Source of the DNA: Cycas panzhihuaensis | Lineage: Eukaryota > Cycadophyta | Length of the DNA: 64,000 bases | NCBI GenBank assembly: GCA_023213395.1 | Contig: CM041465.1 | Span: 8,866,001 to 8,930,000, forward strand | Direction of reading: 5' to 3' | Part shown: positions 1 to 12,560 of the stretch, one piece after another | How positions within the stretch are numbered: position 1 is the first letter of the stretch | Layout of the letters: every line of letters begins with the position of its first letter | Notes under the pieces: generated by a model | What the model was told of the DNA's origin: nothing | The model's input: only the letters and a program-made list of their open reading frames with translations | Databases searched by the model: none | Made by a program: the position numbers and the translations under genes

Positions 1-1625
1 TAGCCTCTTATTTACCTTTATAACTTTTAATATACTTCTTTTATGGTTTCATGTGAAAGTAATGATAAACTTGGTTTTGTTTTGTGTTAGGCCATGTTTT
101 GATGGAGTAGTGTATTGATTTGCTTGATGATATATGATGAATAATGTTTTGTTATATGATTATGCTATCACCTACTAATTATTGATACCTATGGCACTAA
201 AATTTTTATTTTATGATCATTTTTAATCCATTTTTTTCTCTTAAAACCTATTTTATTTCATATTTCTTATTCTTTTATCTTGATTTCACCCTTATTTTGT
301 TATTTTTTATCAATTTTTGGGCTTGTTCTTATCATTTTTATTATATTTTAGGCATCTTTCCTTATTAATAAAGTCATATTTATTTAAATTTATGATTGAA
401 AATTAATTTTTTTACTTTTAATGAGCCGTTTTTTAATCTCTTGATTTGTTGCATTTTTTATGTTGACAAAAACACGACCAATTGTATTGTTTATTGTTAT
501 GCATGCAAAACTTAGTCAATGTACTAGATTTTTGCATGATGCCATTCAAAATTAATGTGAACTTATCTTTTGCATGCCCAAAATAAACTTGAGTATTATT
601 GTTGTCTATTAGAAGAATTTTGAGAGCTTAAAGTTGAAGATTTTGTGAATTTTTTAGAGATTTTTTGGATATTTTTTAAGATTTCTACTGTTGTAACTTG
701 GAAAACTACTTTTGGTGATGCTAATAGGTGAAATCAAGAAGAGTTTTTTTATGCCTCAAGTTTTCATTTTACTGATGTTTGAATTTTGATGGTTTGTTCT
801 TCAAATTTTATGATTTTTCTCAACATTTTTAGCCTCAAAACCTCTTGTTCCTAGTAAAATCTTTACTATTTAGTTCTTGTTGTTTCACTATTTGTTGGAG
901 ATTTTTTTTTGCTAAGAGTTTGCTCTTCTTTCTTATTAGTATTTGTGGTGATCTCGTACTCATTTTTTAGCTTGGAATTTTGGCTAAAAGGTTAGCCTTT
1001 TTTGGGGTAAAAGGAGATAGACTAGTATGAAGCATGGTCATATCTTCACTATCTAAATAGCTATCTCCTCCTATTCTTCTATAGCTGTCTAAATTCCAAG
1101 TAGTTCATTGTTCCTTTAATCTTATTTATGGCTATAGTTTAGCCTATATTGCTTCTTGGTTTTCTTCCTTTGCTAGTTTAAAAATGAGAGTTTGGATAAA
1201 ATTAATCAAATAAAAGAAAAAGAGTTATTCTGAGGTAGGATTTTTGTATAAGAAAGAAGTTTTAATATTGATCTTGTTTGATATCACTTATTTAAACTCT
1301 TTTGATTTGAAAAGGAAAAAAATAAATCAGAATCAGTGAATGAAATATGTGTGATTTTTTAGATTATTACAGGTTCAAGAATCCCTTTAGAGCCTTGTTT
1401 CCTCTAATTCTGATAAAATCTCTAAATTATTTAGCTTGTTACTTGTATTAGGATTGTGATTTGAATATGATTGGTTGCATGCACTATCATTGGTCTAAAA
1501 AATCATCAATATTAGTAATAGAAAGTCTTTAAAATTTCTCTTTTTATTGTAAAATCATTGTTTCAAAATAAAGATAGCATGCATTTGAGATTAAAAGCTT
1601 CTTATTAGCATTGCATATTATTGAA
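1..1625 (+). repeat. Tat-type LTR, left copy, first part
   Basis: This stretch aligns along its length with 30143-31850, for example the shared motif GGCCATGTTTTGATG, with the same order and strand. The left end lies outside the window. The copy continues at 7539-8188 after the chromovirus insertion. No primer site follows its right end, so it is either a solo LTR or the 3' LTR of an element lying to the left. The last five bases (TTGAA) are the target duplication of the inserted chromovirus. Confidence 0.8.
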
Positions 1626-1938
1626 TGGTAGGATATCACTCTTTAATAATAATTGCACACCAACATAACATGCAAATAACTCCAGAAGAGCTATATTATA
1701 ATACCCTTTAAAGGGGCAACCTCCTAATTACATGTAATAACAATAATATTTTAGATACCCTACTCTAAAGATTATATATATATATATAGCTCTATGCTCA
1801 CTACATAACCTCCTCCTTATGCATGTGGGATATTAAGAAAAGGGAAGAAGTAGAAGAAATAGAAGGTATAAGAGAGAGAAGAAGTAAAAGATATAAGAGA
1901 ATATAAGAGAAGGTAAGTTAGGGGTTGGATCCCTAACA
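1626..1938 (-). repeat. Chromovirus 3' LTR
   Basis: The ends are TGGTAGGAT... and ...CCCTAACA on the plus strand. It matches 7105-7533 but has a much shorter TA run and lacks the internal duplication found in the other LTR. Confidence 0.9.
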
Positions 1939-1953
1939 AAGTTCCCCCCTTAA
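1939..1953 (-). other. Chromovirus polypurine tract
   Basis: On the minus strand this reads AAGGGGGGAACTT directly before the TG of the LTR. That is the expected position and composition of the plus-strand primer for reverse transcription, and it confirms the minus orientation. Confidence 0.8.
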
Positions 1954-1959
1954 AAAATC

Positions 1960-3330
1960 TTTGCCCTTAAAGCTTGGTGATCTTAGAGTGCTTTTGGATA
2001 AATTACTCATTCTCCCAGGTTAGATCTTTTTCTGAAAGTTGTTTCCATTTGATGAGATACTCAATGATTTTCTTAGATCGTAGATGTTGAATTCTTTAGT
2101 TAATACTACATTTTGGAATGAGTTAAAGTTGCCCCTCCTCATTTAAGATAGGTAATTCTATTTGAACTTGTACTTGTTACCCAATTACCCTCTTAAGACC
2201 TGAAACATGGAAGACATTATGGATCCTTGATAGTCGTGGTAAGTCTAAAGCATATGCAACTTCACCAATCTTCTTGGGAATTTTGTAAGGCCTATAAAAT
2301 CAAAGTTATAATTAATGTTCCCCATCCCGTTTAAGAGATGCCTACTTGTACAGTTGTAACCATAAGTATACCCAGTCACCTGGTTGAAATACTCATTCAC
2401 TTCACCCTTTATCTGCCTATATTTTCATCTGATTTTATGCAAGGTTTAATTTTTTCTTGAGTAGCTTAAGAATTTATGTTGTTTGTTGGATGTGGTCCTT
2501 GACTGCCTAAACCTTAGAACTGATTATGGCATACTTCTTAAGTGTGGGTGGTTCATAGCCATATAATGCTTGGAATAGAGTCATTCCTATTGATGCATGA
2601 TAGGTTGTAGTATACCACCATTCTACTAAAGGAAGCCAATAATGCCACTGGCCCTGCTTATCTAAAGCATAACAATGAAGGTATCCTTCAAGGCACTTAT
2701 TAACCACCTTAGTTTGACCATCAGTTTGTGGATGGTAGGATGAGCTCATTGTTAGTTTAGTACCAAGTAGATGGAAGAGTTTAATCTAGAAGTTATTGGT
2801 AAACTTGGGGTTCTAATCACTGATTATGCATTTAGGCATACCATATAACTTGTGTATATCCTTTAAAAAGATCTCAGTAATTTGTTTTGTATTATATGTA
2901 GCTTGAATGCCACCAAGATGAGTATATTTGGTTAGCCTATCAACAACCACCAGTATAACATCTTTTCCTTCTAACTTGGGCAGACCCATGATGAAGTCCA
3001 TAGAAATTTCTTCCCATCATTGAGTTGGTAGAGGAAGGGATTGCAACAATCCTAGAGACTTGACTATTTCTATCTTATGTCATTGAAAAATTTCACATGA
3101 GGAAACATATATTTTTATATCTCCTTTTTATCCCTTCTAAAAGAAAGATTGTTTTAAGTGACAGTATATTCATAGGAACCCCAAGTGACCTACTATTACA
3201 GAGACATGTGTATCATGTGAAATTTTCTCCTTAAGGCTAGAGTCAGGGCATATATATATTTGATTCTTATACTAGAGAATATTTATAGACCATGTATAAT
3301 AGGTTGAATGCCCTACTCTAGCTTGAAGGT
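1960..3330 (-). pseudogene. Chromovirus integrase with C-terminal chromodomain
   Basis: The catalytic core is readable in two pieces: one around 3001-2813 with the family motif beginning DFIMGLPK, and one around 2749-2507 with SYHPQTDGQT. The first two acidic residues of the DDE triad are visible. The third, expected as Glu in GQTEVVN, reads Lys (GQTKVVN), a single G-to-A change that would abolish catalysis. Downstream, 2115-1965 translates with stops into a chromodomain, including EYLIKWKQLSEKDLTWE. In the family this domain targets integration to chromatin marks. Stops and frame breaks throughout mean it is dead. Confidence 0.85.
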
Positions 3331-3379
3331 CTTGAATGATCTACTTTGTAAAGGGGTCTGATCCCATTCTTGCTTAATG

Positions 3380-4950
3380 ACTGCTATCTAAGAAGGATTG
3401 ACTGTGGTGATAGAATATAGTGCAAAGCCTTCTTCCTTATGAGATAAAGTATCAGTAGCTATATTATCCTTGCCTTTTTTATATATGATTTCAAATTCAA
3501 AATCTTACATTTTGGTGACCCATTTTTGTTGTTCCTCAGATGCCTTTGAGCTAGGAAATATTTTAAGCTATCATGGTCTATTTTAATTTGAAAATATATT
3601 TCCAATAAATATTGTCGTCATTTCCTAACCACATAGAGAATTACTAATATCTCCTTCTCATAAGTAGATTTGACTTGTTCCTTAGGTATAGGTTGACAAC
3701 TTTCAAAGGCTAAAGGTTTCCCTTCTTACATTAAGACTACTCCAATACCTTACCTCGATGCATCACATTCAATGGTGAAGGCCTTCATAAAGTCTGGTGT
3801 TGTAAGGACTGGTGTTGTAGTTAAAGCCACCTTTAGGTGTTCAAATGCTCCATAGGCCTTATCATTCCAATGAAAGGAATCATTTTTTAATAAGTTGATT
3901 AAAGGGGAAGTAATCCTTACATAGCCCTAAACAAACTTTCTATAATACCCTGTCATTTCTAAGAATCCACAAAGGCCCTTAATGTTTCTAGGTTTAGGCC
4001 AATTTGTGATAACTGTAATTTTCATAAGATTTACCTTGACTCTTTCTTGAGAGATAATATAGCCCAAATGTCCATTTCTGTTTACCCAAATTGACATTTT
4101 AATTTTTTTATATAAAGTCAGTTATATGTAATCACCTGTAATACCTTATCAACATGTTAAAGATGGTCTTTCCATATACGACTAAAGTTCAGAACGTCAT
4201 CAAAAAAGATAAATATGAACTTACTTAAGTAAGGGAAAAAGAGTTTGTCCATAAGTCCTTGAAAGGTGGATGGGGTATTAGTCAAGCTAAATGGCATGAC
4301 TAAAAATTCATAATGTCTTTCATGTATACGAAATACAATTTTATGAACATCCTTTGCCTTGATCCTAATTTGACGGTATCATGATTGTAAGTCCAATGAT
4401 GTAAAGAATGTTTCTCTATAGAGTTTATCCAAGAATTCATTGATGACTGGTATAGGAAATTTATCCTTAATGGTTATCTTATTGAGCTCATGATAGTCTA
4501 CACACATGTGAAATGAGGCATCCTTTTTTCTTACTAAAATCACCAGGGTAGAAAAAGTGCTTTTACTTTCCTTAACAGTACCAGCATTAAGGAGTTCTAG
4601 AACTAGTCGTTCATTTCATTCTTTTATTGGTAGGGATATAGATATGGTCAAATATAAGGAGGATTAATTCTAGCTATAAGGTCAATGCTATGATCTTAGT
4701 CACATACTGGGGTAAGACCTTGAGGAATATCTTCAAAGACCTAGTTGTGGCAGTGAGGTACCAATTTTAAGTCATTTGGTATACCATCATCTTGGAGAAT
4801 ATCCCTTTCTGTTAGAAGTTCCTAACCTTCTAGAGCATAACATTTGGCAATGATTCCTATACCACCCTTTTTAATGAGCCTCTCCATATGGTGTGAGCTA
4901 ATGATTTAGGTTAGAGGAGGAATGATCCCATTCAATTAATAGTCAATTCC
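3380..4950 (-). pseudogene. Chromovirus reverse transcriptase and RNase H
   Basis: RT motifs are recognisable on the minus strand: VMPFSLTNTPSTFQ at about 4300-4255, corresponding to the family MPFGLTNAPATFQ, and the catalytic box as FFDDVL near 4210-4190 (usual YxDD). RNase H follows toward 3400. The frame is broken repeatedly, often by TAG. The order relative to protease (right) and integrase (left) is normal for Ty3/gypsy. Confidence 0.8.
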
Positions 4951-4999
4951 TTCAGAAGTAAATTGGATGAAGAGCTCTTGTATATTTAGTTGATGGTCC

Positions 5000-6122
5000 C
5001 TAGTGGTTTGAGCCATTATACCTCTAGTACAACATCAACTCCTCCAATGATAATGGCATACATAGAAGTTGATAGGTGATAGTCACCTATTTGCAACTGG
5101 ATGTTGTGACATTTTTTCCCACAAATGTGTGTCCCTCCATTAGCCACTATAACCTAGAATGTTTTGATAGGATATGGAAAATAATTGAGTTCTTTGGCAA
5201 GTTTTTTATTAATGAAATTATAGGTGCTCCCAGAGTCTATGAGGACAACCACCTTCCTTTTCTTAATGTGCCTAATAATTTTGAGTGTCTATGGGGATAT
5301 AATTCTAGTAAGGGTATACACAGATATAGTAGCAATGTCTTCTTCTTCCTCCTCAGGTGGGTCACAATCATTATTTTTTAGGAATGTTAGGGGTTGGGAT
5401 GTCTTATTTCTTGCTTCAATATATTGACTAAAATTGATAACTATATAGATGTTATCATATTTTAGGAGTTACAACTCATATCTGATATCATCTCGTAACC
5501 CACCAATGTATAACTCAAGTAATTTATTCTAACAAAGACCATCAACCCTTGTGGAGAGATGTTGGTATTCTACTATATAAGATGAAATAGTCCCCTCCTA
5601 TTTGACTTTAGCTAACTAGTTAAAGTGGTAATAATCCCAAGTACTATCATATTGAGCTATAAGATCCTTGACAAAACCCTCCCATTGATAACTAAGCCCA
5701 CCAATTATTTTCATAACCCATTGGTACCATTGGTAGGGTTCAGTTTCCGTGTGTAGAGAAGAAAGAGGGATCTTCTTATCTATTGGAACTTGATGAAGAG
5801 AAAAGTATTGTTCTATTTGGATGATCTAGGTATGTACATATATGCCATTGAACTTCTTGGTTTCTACCTTGGAAAGGAAGTTTAAACAGAAGTGCCTACC
5901 ATCATTACCTTCATCTTCTTTAGCAAAGTGACCCTCACCTATGTGAGTAGTATCATCAAAGTTAATATTTTCTTCCTGAAAAGGTTTCATGGCTATGAGC
6001 TCTACAATTATTACTTCAAAATTTTCATTGAAGTCATTTTAGATTTATAATATATCTCCTTGAAGTTGTGTGAAAGCATCATTGAGATCTTGAGTCTAGC
6101 TTGGGTTCATCTTAGGCGCCAT
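5000..6122 (-). pseudogene. Chromovirus gag and protease
   Basis: Gag is taken to start at 6122, where the minus strand reads ATG followed by MAPKMNPS. The capsid-like part contains YQWYQWV, close to the LQWYQW motif of plant chromovirus gag. The aspartic protease active site is readable as VLIDSGSTYNFI at about 5250-5190, with the catalytic Asp-Ser-Gly intact. Stops and small indels interrupt the frame. The family fuses gag and pol in one long ORF of about 1,400 codons here. Confidence 0.75.
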
Positions 6123-7104
6123 TTGTTCACAAGATCTAAGTTAAATCCTAGTTGGTAAATATGAATGAAAAGGATTTTACAAGGTGTCTATAGACTGTTA
6201 TCCCCATTGTTTTGTAATAAGGAAATATGGATTTTTTTTTTTTTTTACCTTTTTACTTTTTTGCTTTTCTATTTTTTTCTTTTTTCTTCTTTTTTACTTT
6301 TTGCTTTGTTTTTTTTTTTGCTTTTTATTTTTTAATTTTTTATTTTTCTTTTTTACTTTTAGGTCACTAGCTAGCTAACTGATTATGTATATATGAACTG
6401 ATGACAAACTAGCTAAATACATTAGATTTAACAAATTGATGATAACTGACTCACCAACTAACTAGGTACATACAAACCACTAATAGATTGACCAAGTACA
6501 CTAGGTATGGGCTTGTCTAGTTTGTAGGCCCTCTTATATACAAATCCTAGTCATAAATAGTATCAACTTATAGAGGTAAATACTCTACTCTATAGTTGTA
6601 CTATCCCATCTCTAGGGTATGTAGAGAGTAACTTCCTAGGGCTAACCACTTACCAGTGTACTACAAATTATAGACAGCCAATAGGTTTCCTATGGTTACC
6701 TATACTAGGAAGGGCTATCTAGGGGATCCTCCTATATACTTGTAGGTACGTGGAGGCATAATTCTATAGCTAAGTCCTATCTAAGGATTGATTCATAAGT
6801 GTGATCTTTAGTCCTTCATGTAAGAGATGAAAAAGCCACAATGCGTTTAGCTTAAAATAATAGATACTCCTAATATTTATAGACCCCCAGCATAGGGTCT
6901 CTATCTAAATGCAAAAGAAAATTCCCTGGTGGTAGTGTTATGATAATTGTCTAATTGTAGTATTGTCTATCCCTAAAAAATAAAGCAACTAAGTAGAAAT
7001 TGGATGAGAATATGTATTGATAAGAAAAAGTTGATGAAAAAAAATTGATTATTTAATACCTTTGACTCTCCCATAAGGTTTGGATTGACTGCTCTGATAC
7101 CACT
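6123..7104 (-). other. Chromovirus 5' leader with tRNA-Met primer site
   Basis: This is untranslated leader between the 5' LTR and gag. The primer-binding site at 7091-7102 is a perfect TGGTATCAGAGC on the minus strand. Around 6229-6360 there is a long run rich in T on the plus strand (A-rich in the element RNA). No coding potential is seen otherwise. Confidence 0.75.
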
Positions 7105-7252
7105 TGGTAGGATACCACTCATTAATAATAATTACACACCAACATAAAATGTAAATAACTCTAAAAGAGAACTTATATTATAATACACTTTGAGGGGGCA
7201 ACCTCTTAATTACATGCAATAACAATGATATTTTAGATACCCTACTCTAAAG

Positions 7253-7329
<77 letters not shown>

Positions 7330-7533
7330 TTACTACACAACCTCCTCCTTATGCATGTGGGATATTACATGAATATATATAGTGCTCAATTACCACTACA
7401 CAACCTTCTTCATATGCATGTAGGATATTAAGAAAATGGAATAAGTAGAAGAAATAGAAGATATAAGAGAGAGAAGAAGTAGAAGATATAAGAGAATATA
7501 AGAGAAGGTAAGTTAGAGGTTGGATCCCTAACA
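7105..7533 (-). repeat. Chromovirus 5' LTR
   Basis: This is the partner of 1626-1938, longer by 116 bp. The extra length comes from an expanded TA microsatellite (7255-7327) and a roughly 60-bp internal duplication carrying two copies of the motif ATGCATGTRGGATATTA near 7350 and 7415. Confidence 0.9.
7255..7327. repeat. (TA)n microsatellite
   Basis: An uninterrupted TA run inside the chromovirus 5' LTR. The other LTR has only a very short TA run at the same place, so the expansion happened after insertion. Confidence 0.98.
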
Positions 7534-7538
7534 TTGGA

Positions 7539-8188
7539 CTTCTTAAAATTTTATATATATAGTTGTATGTTGTGTTATATGTCATATTAGTGCTTTCCTT
7601 TCCTTGATAAAGTGTGTGTTACATTCAAAATAAATAGTCTCATACTTATTTTAGCATGTTTCATCTTTTGAAATTAAAAAAAAAAGAGAGAAAAAAACAT
7701 ATTGCATGTGTCTTTAGCTTACTTGCATGTGTCTTAAAAATTAGGTGGATTGATTTTATATTCTCATTGATTGTCTTGTATTTTATTTTTATCACAAAAA
7801 TAAAAACATAAACAAAAAAAGAAAAGAAAAGAAAAATAAAACAAAACCTTTTCCATCGCATATCCCTTTCCTTTCATTAAAGTAGAACTCCTAAGGCTAG
7901 GAAGGACACGAGAGACATTGTTAGAGTAGCTCCAAACTTCGAACTCCTTCACCTAGGCATGTAGGCTACTGAACTCAATCACTCATGTATATCCTAGTCT
8001 TTTGTTGTTTCATCTAATTACATCCTTATTAAATAGCACAACTAAGTGGAGACTCCTTCTTAGGAGTTGGATAAAGGTGGTTACTTAGGTCCTCTTAGAC
8101 TTTGTATCTCCTAGCCTTGATTTGAACAAAAGAAAAAACATTCTATTGATTGCGAGATATCTAGTTTAGGTCTACCTAAGATGTACTA
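7539..8188 (+). repeat. Tat-type LTR, left copy, second part
   Basis: This resumes the alignment to the Tat LTR at 31840-32484 directly after the chromovirus. It shares the A-run near 7680, the motif CTCCTTCTTAGGAGTTGGAT near 8060 and the terminal GTTTAGGYCYACCT. By length comparison with the two other copies the LTR ends at 8188. Confidence 0.8.
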
Positions 8189-9280
8189 AATCTCTTACTT
8201 TAATTCTTATTTCATTCTAGCAACTTCAATGGAGAGTCTAAACTAAACTTTGTGGTTGAGTGACTCTAGTTTTATTGATAAACTTTTAATATAAGTCTGT
8301 AAGGTTTAGATGTGCTCTACTTATGTGGGTGCCATGTGAGTTGAATCTAAATTTAAAATAAATGAAAAAGGGGTTATTAATAAGTGGGATAACTTAAAAG
8401 AATGGTACTTTAAGAAGATAGAAAGAGATAAGTAGAATGGATTATATAAAAGTAGGGGATTATGTAAATAGGGAGAATAAGGGAGAGGGGGTGTCTACAG
8501 CCTGTTGGCCCCTAAAAAATGATAAATAAATATTATCTAGTACACTTAAATGAGTGTAAAGAGCTCATCGAAATGAGGTGAGTGAGGTTTAAGAGTAAAA
8601 TTTTTGTAGCGAGGCCTATGGGAGACCTAGGTGTCATTATACCTTAAAACTCACTATAAAATTTGACCTAGTAGAGACTAATTGATGTGACATGCTAATT
8701 GAAATAAGATGTATAAATTTTAGTGATAATTTTTTAAATTGTAAACTTTTTTTTTCTTTTCTTTTTTAATTTGTTTTGAGTATAACTATATAGGATTTGT
8801 CTGAATCATATAAGTATTCAATAAGATAACCTTGTGGATTATTATCTTTTTTTTTTTAAGATGCTTAAGGAGGTGGACTAAATTGACTCAACAAATAAAA
8901 TTGGACTAACTCAATGAGTAAGTTAACTTAATGAGTACAGTATACTAGAATAAATATTGACTCTAATATGGACTTTCATAGAATAGATTATATTGAAGGT
9001 TTGAATAAGATTATAATATTGGCTTCTCATTTATAGAATTCTCAACTTCTTTATTTCTTAGGAGCTAAACTATATAGATTTGATACTTTGATGTTGTTAC
9101 TTACTAGGATTTGGACTATGGTACTTGTATGTTATTATCTTTAGGTGGTACTATTATTATAGGTTTAACCCACATGTATTTAAATGTCTAGTAGGTTTAG
9201 GGGTTTATTTTTAGAAGTATAATAGTCTCAATAAATCTTTTTATGATGAATACTTATATAATGGAAGTTATGGAGATGAA
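8189..9280. other. Unassigned stretch of 1.1 kb
   Basis: AT-rich sequence without a convincing ORF, LTR pair or retroelement motif on either strand. It lies between the Tat LTR and the first readable gag residues of copia-1, so it may contain the 5' LTR and leader of copia-1, but no second LTR copy was found to prove this. Confidence 0.4.
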
Positions 9281-9398
9281 TAGGGGAAGCCTATAAAAAT
9301 TTAATAAAGGATTGTTTGGCACTACAGTTCCTTTGATAAACTTACCTATCGATACCATTACTTAACCCCATATCTCAAGTCATTACTTGTGGAGGAAT

Positions 9399-9731
9399 TG
9401 ATGGAGCCGGAGGAGCAGAGCAGGACATCACGAGACTTTCATCTTGAGTACAACGGCGATTTTCGAAAGAGTGGCGGTGTTAATAAACACCAGGGAGGTA
9501 TTCCCAACCCTTAAATAGAGATTCGGGGAGGCGTCGGGCGCCATCACCCTACCGCACAACAAATAAGGTTAGTTTGAAAAAATATAAAAATAAATAGCGG
9601 TAATACGTACCTCACGTGAGTGGTCGGTCCGGGCGGCTGCTGAACGGTTCAAGGTGCCCTAGGGGCCCTCAAAGGTGGCTTTGAGGGGCCCTAAGCGCTC
9701 TAGTGCACAAACATTGGGATTATTCCCAACA
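9399..9731 (-). repeat. copia-2 3' LTR
   Basis: 333 bp, paired with 17315-17647. It is CpG-rich compared with the surrounding DNA. It is preceded on the minus strand by the polypurine tract at 9732-9742. Confidence 0.95.
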
Positions 9732-9739
9732 TTCTCCCC

Positions 9740-10335
9740 ATAAGCCCAATGTGTATGACTCCTAAATCATCTACGAACTTTTCAAACTTGATTTTTCCCA
9801 AGGCCTTTGTAAAATATCTCATTGTTTGATCTTTGGTGCTCTGATAAGTCAACTCTATCTCATTGCCTTGTACAAGTTCCGAATAAAGTGGTATTGAGTT
9901 TCAATGTGCTTTGTTCCTTGGTGGAATCTTGGATTTTGGTCATTTGAATAGCGCTACATTGTCACACCAAATGTTAGTGGGGCCTTCATTGCTTAATTTG
10001 AAAATCTGTAAGAGTCTTCTTAACCGATTGATTCACGGGCACCTAACATGCTGGCTTTATATTACGCTTGGTGTGGATAAGGAAAGCGGTATTTTGTTTC
10101 TTTGAACTCCAAGCTATCACATCGATCCCATACTAAATGCATAACCGTAAGTAGATTTTCTATCATCAATATCACCAAATTAATCAATCTGTGTAACTGC
10201 TTAACTAAAACTCGGATGTAGGTTTGTAGTATAGTCCAAAGTCTCAAGTCCCTTTAAGGTATCCGAGGATTCTTTTAGCGACTTGCCAATGGGATGTCTT
10301 TGGATCCTCATAAATCTAGATACAACACTTACTAA
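9740..10335 (-). pseudogene. copia-2 RNase H
   Basis: The translation gives DDRKSTYGYAF near the domain start, close to the copia motif DDRKSTSGY, and a C-terminal end like YFTKALGKIKFE. Frame breaks separate these pieces. The domain follows RT directly, as in Ty1/copia, and the pol end nearly touches the polypurine tract. Confidence 0.75.
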
Positions 10336-10339
10336 TATG

Positions 10340-11450
10340 TTATATCAGTCGAGTAGAGGTTAAATAAAGTAGGCTACCAATCAGTTGTCTATAGTGAGTG
10401 GGATCAACGGAGGTTGAGTCATCTGTCTTAGAGAGTTTAATTCCAATTTCTGCTGGTATTGACAATGGTTTCTGCTTTGTCATATTAAATCTTTGTAGAA
10501 TGTCTAATATATATTTACGTTGAGAGATAAATATTCCTTGTTTATCTTGCCACACTTCCAATCCTAGGAAGTAGTGCATAAGACCTAAGTCTGTCATTTC
10601 AAATTCCTTACACATAGCTTCTTTAAATTGATTTAAAAATTGGGAGTCATTTCCGGTATAAATTAAATCGTCTACATAAAGTCCTACGATCAATATCGAA
10701 TCTCCTTTAATTTTAGTGTAAAGGTTTGGATCTGCTTGAGATCTTTCAAACCCTTGATCTTTAAGATATGTGTCTATACGGGAATACCAAGCCCTAGGTG
10801 CTTGTTTTAGACCATATAACGCTTTCTTTAACTTATACACTTTGTTTTCTTCCCCCCTGACTTCAAAACCGAGGGGTTGAGAGACATAGATATCTTCTTG
10901 TATATAACCATTTAAAAAAACACTTTTTACGTCCATTTGATAAACAGGCCAACCCATTTGAGCGGCTAAACTTATTATCATGCGAACTGATTCCATTCTA
11001 GCAATCGGGGCAAATGTTTGGTATAGTCTATGCCTTCTTTTTGGGCATATCCTTTGGCAACTAAACGAGTTTTATATTTATCAATTGATCCATCAGAGTG
11101 GAACTTAGTCTTATAAACCCATTTGGTTCCAATGGCTTTCTTTCTTGGTGGTAAGTCTACAAGTTCCCAAGTATCATTTTTAACGATAGATTTATATTCC
11201 TCTTGCATGGCTTTTTGCCAGCACTCATGTTGATTAGCCTCACCAAAAGTTTGAGGCTCATGACTTTCAAGTAACTTACTCATTAGAGCAAAGTTAACTT
11301 TGTGTGAACGTGTAGATCTTCGATTGTTATCTAATATATTTCCTAAGTCATGATTGCGGTGAACCCATTTAGGTAGTGGTTGTGATGGTGGTTGAGGGGA
11401 TGTTGTTTCCCTAGTAGTTTCCAGAGAGTTTCTCCACATAGGTGGCACAT
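10340..11450 (-). pseudogene. copia-2 reverse transcriptase
   Basis: The catalytic part is open for 218 codons (10996-10340) and includes the intact box LYVDDLI and the stretch FEMTDLGLMHYFLGLEV. The N-terminal part (11448-10978) carries KAIGTKWVYKTK and ARLVAKGYAQKEGIDYT. The two parts are in different frames. Comparison with the family pattern points to loss of one base near 11015-11027. Apart from that frameshift this RT looks nearly intact. Confidence 0.9.
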
Positions 11451-12560
11451 ATTTAGATGTATTTGATGCATTAATCTTAATGGTAATGTTCTTTTGTTGT
11501 TCATGGTTATTTTGATAGTAGGTGTCCTCTTGAAATTTGACATCCCTACTCAGAATAACTTTTCGGGATTTGGGATCATAAACTTTGTAAGATTTTGATG
11601 ATTCACTATATCCAATAAAGATACATTTTACACTATGATCATCTAATTTGGTTCTTCTTTGGTCAGGGATGTGGGCATAGGCTAAACAGCCAAATACCTT
11701 AAGGTGACGGATACTAGGTTTATAACTTTGTCCATGCTTCTTCCGTGTCTTCCTCTAATGACTTTTGTGGAACATCGATTAAGTAAGTAGATCATGCGGT
11801 ATGGACTTCACCCAAAATTCATGGCCTAAGTTTTTATCTTTAAGCATACAACGTGCCATTTCTACTATAGTTCTGTTTTTCCTTTCAGCTACACCATTTT
11901 GTTGTGGGGTGTAGGGGTTGGTATGTTGTCGCCTAATCCCATGTTGGATACAAGAATCCTTGAAGATATTAGAGGTAAATTCTCCCCATTATCTCGATCT
12001 TAAGGAGAGGATATGGTATCCACTTTGTCGCTCAACGAAGGTTTTGAAGTCAACAAAGTGGTCAAAAGCATCGATTTGTATTTGAGAAAGAACACCCAAG
12101 TCTTTCTTGTAAAGTCATCAATAAATGTAAGGAAATATTTGGCACCGAGAAGGAGTGGCCATTGGGCCACAAATGTCTGTGTATACGAGTTGAAGAGGGG
12201 CAGATGTCCGATGGCTAAAGTCTGGAAAGCTTTCTCTATGATGTTTTCCAAGAAGGCATCCGTCACACAACTCTTTGTTAACATCAATAGGGGGTAAGCC
12301 ATTAACCATATCTAATCTTTTCATAAGGGCTAAACTTGTATAATTCAGTGGCCAAAGCGTCGATGCCATAGGTCACTATCCATAGTAGTTGTGGTTCTAA
12401 GGGCATATATTTCTGAGGGGGTGATAGTAAGTTTAAATAAACGATCTTTAGTCATGATACCCCTAGCAACAATAGCTTCATTTTGTCGTTTGTCTTTAAT
12501 GACACATTCGCCGTTGTCAAAAATTATTTTATAGTCTTGTCCCATTATCTACCCTATCGA
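11451..12560 (-). pseudogene. copia-2 integrase
   Basis: The zinc-binding part (LWHRRFGH and CDGCLLGKHHRESFP) is followed by the core motif YTDICGPM and DFTRKTWVFFL. Further on, near 11900, the translation matches the copia pattern GVAERKNRTIVEMARCML with the catalytic Glu present. The second Asp region is damaged by a stop. Several frame changes split the gene. Confidence 0.8.

Larger units (their letters stand above)
1626..7533 (-). mobile_element. Complete Ty3/gypsy chromovirus, decayed
   Basis: This is a full LTR retrotransposon on the minus strand. LTRs at both ends start TG and end CA. A primer site complementary to initiator tRNA-Met (TGGTATCAGAGC on the minus strand) lies two bases inside the right LTR, and a polypurine tract lies against the left LTR. 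Flanking five-base repeats are TTGAA (1621-1625) and TTGGA (7534-7538), one mismatch apart. Read from right to left, the order is gag, protease, RT, RNase H, integrase, chromodomain, which is the order of plant chromoviruses. The short LTRs fit a Reina-like group, though the clade is an inference. It interrupts a Tat LTR, so it is younger than that LTR. Many in-frame stops make it non-functional. Confidence 0.9.

Noticed and set aside
6184-6378. Phe/Leu-rich open frame
   Set aside because: It is a translation of a T-rich run in the chromovirus leader.
8189-9280. Search for a CRISPR-like array, rRNA, tRNA gene or bacterial operon here and elsewhere
   Set aside because: Nothing of the kind is present; the sequence is plant nuclear repeat DNA and the only tRNA-related signals are retroelement primer sites and one decayed tRNA-like arm.
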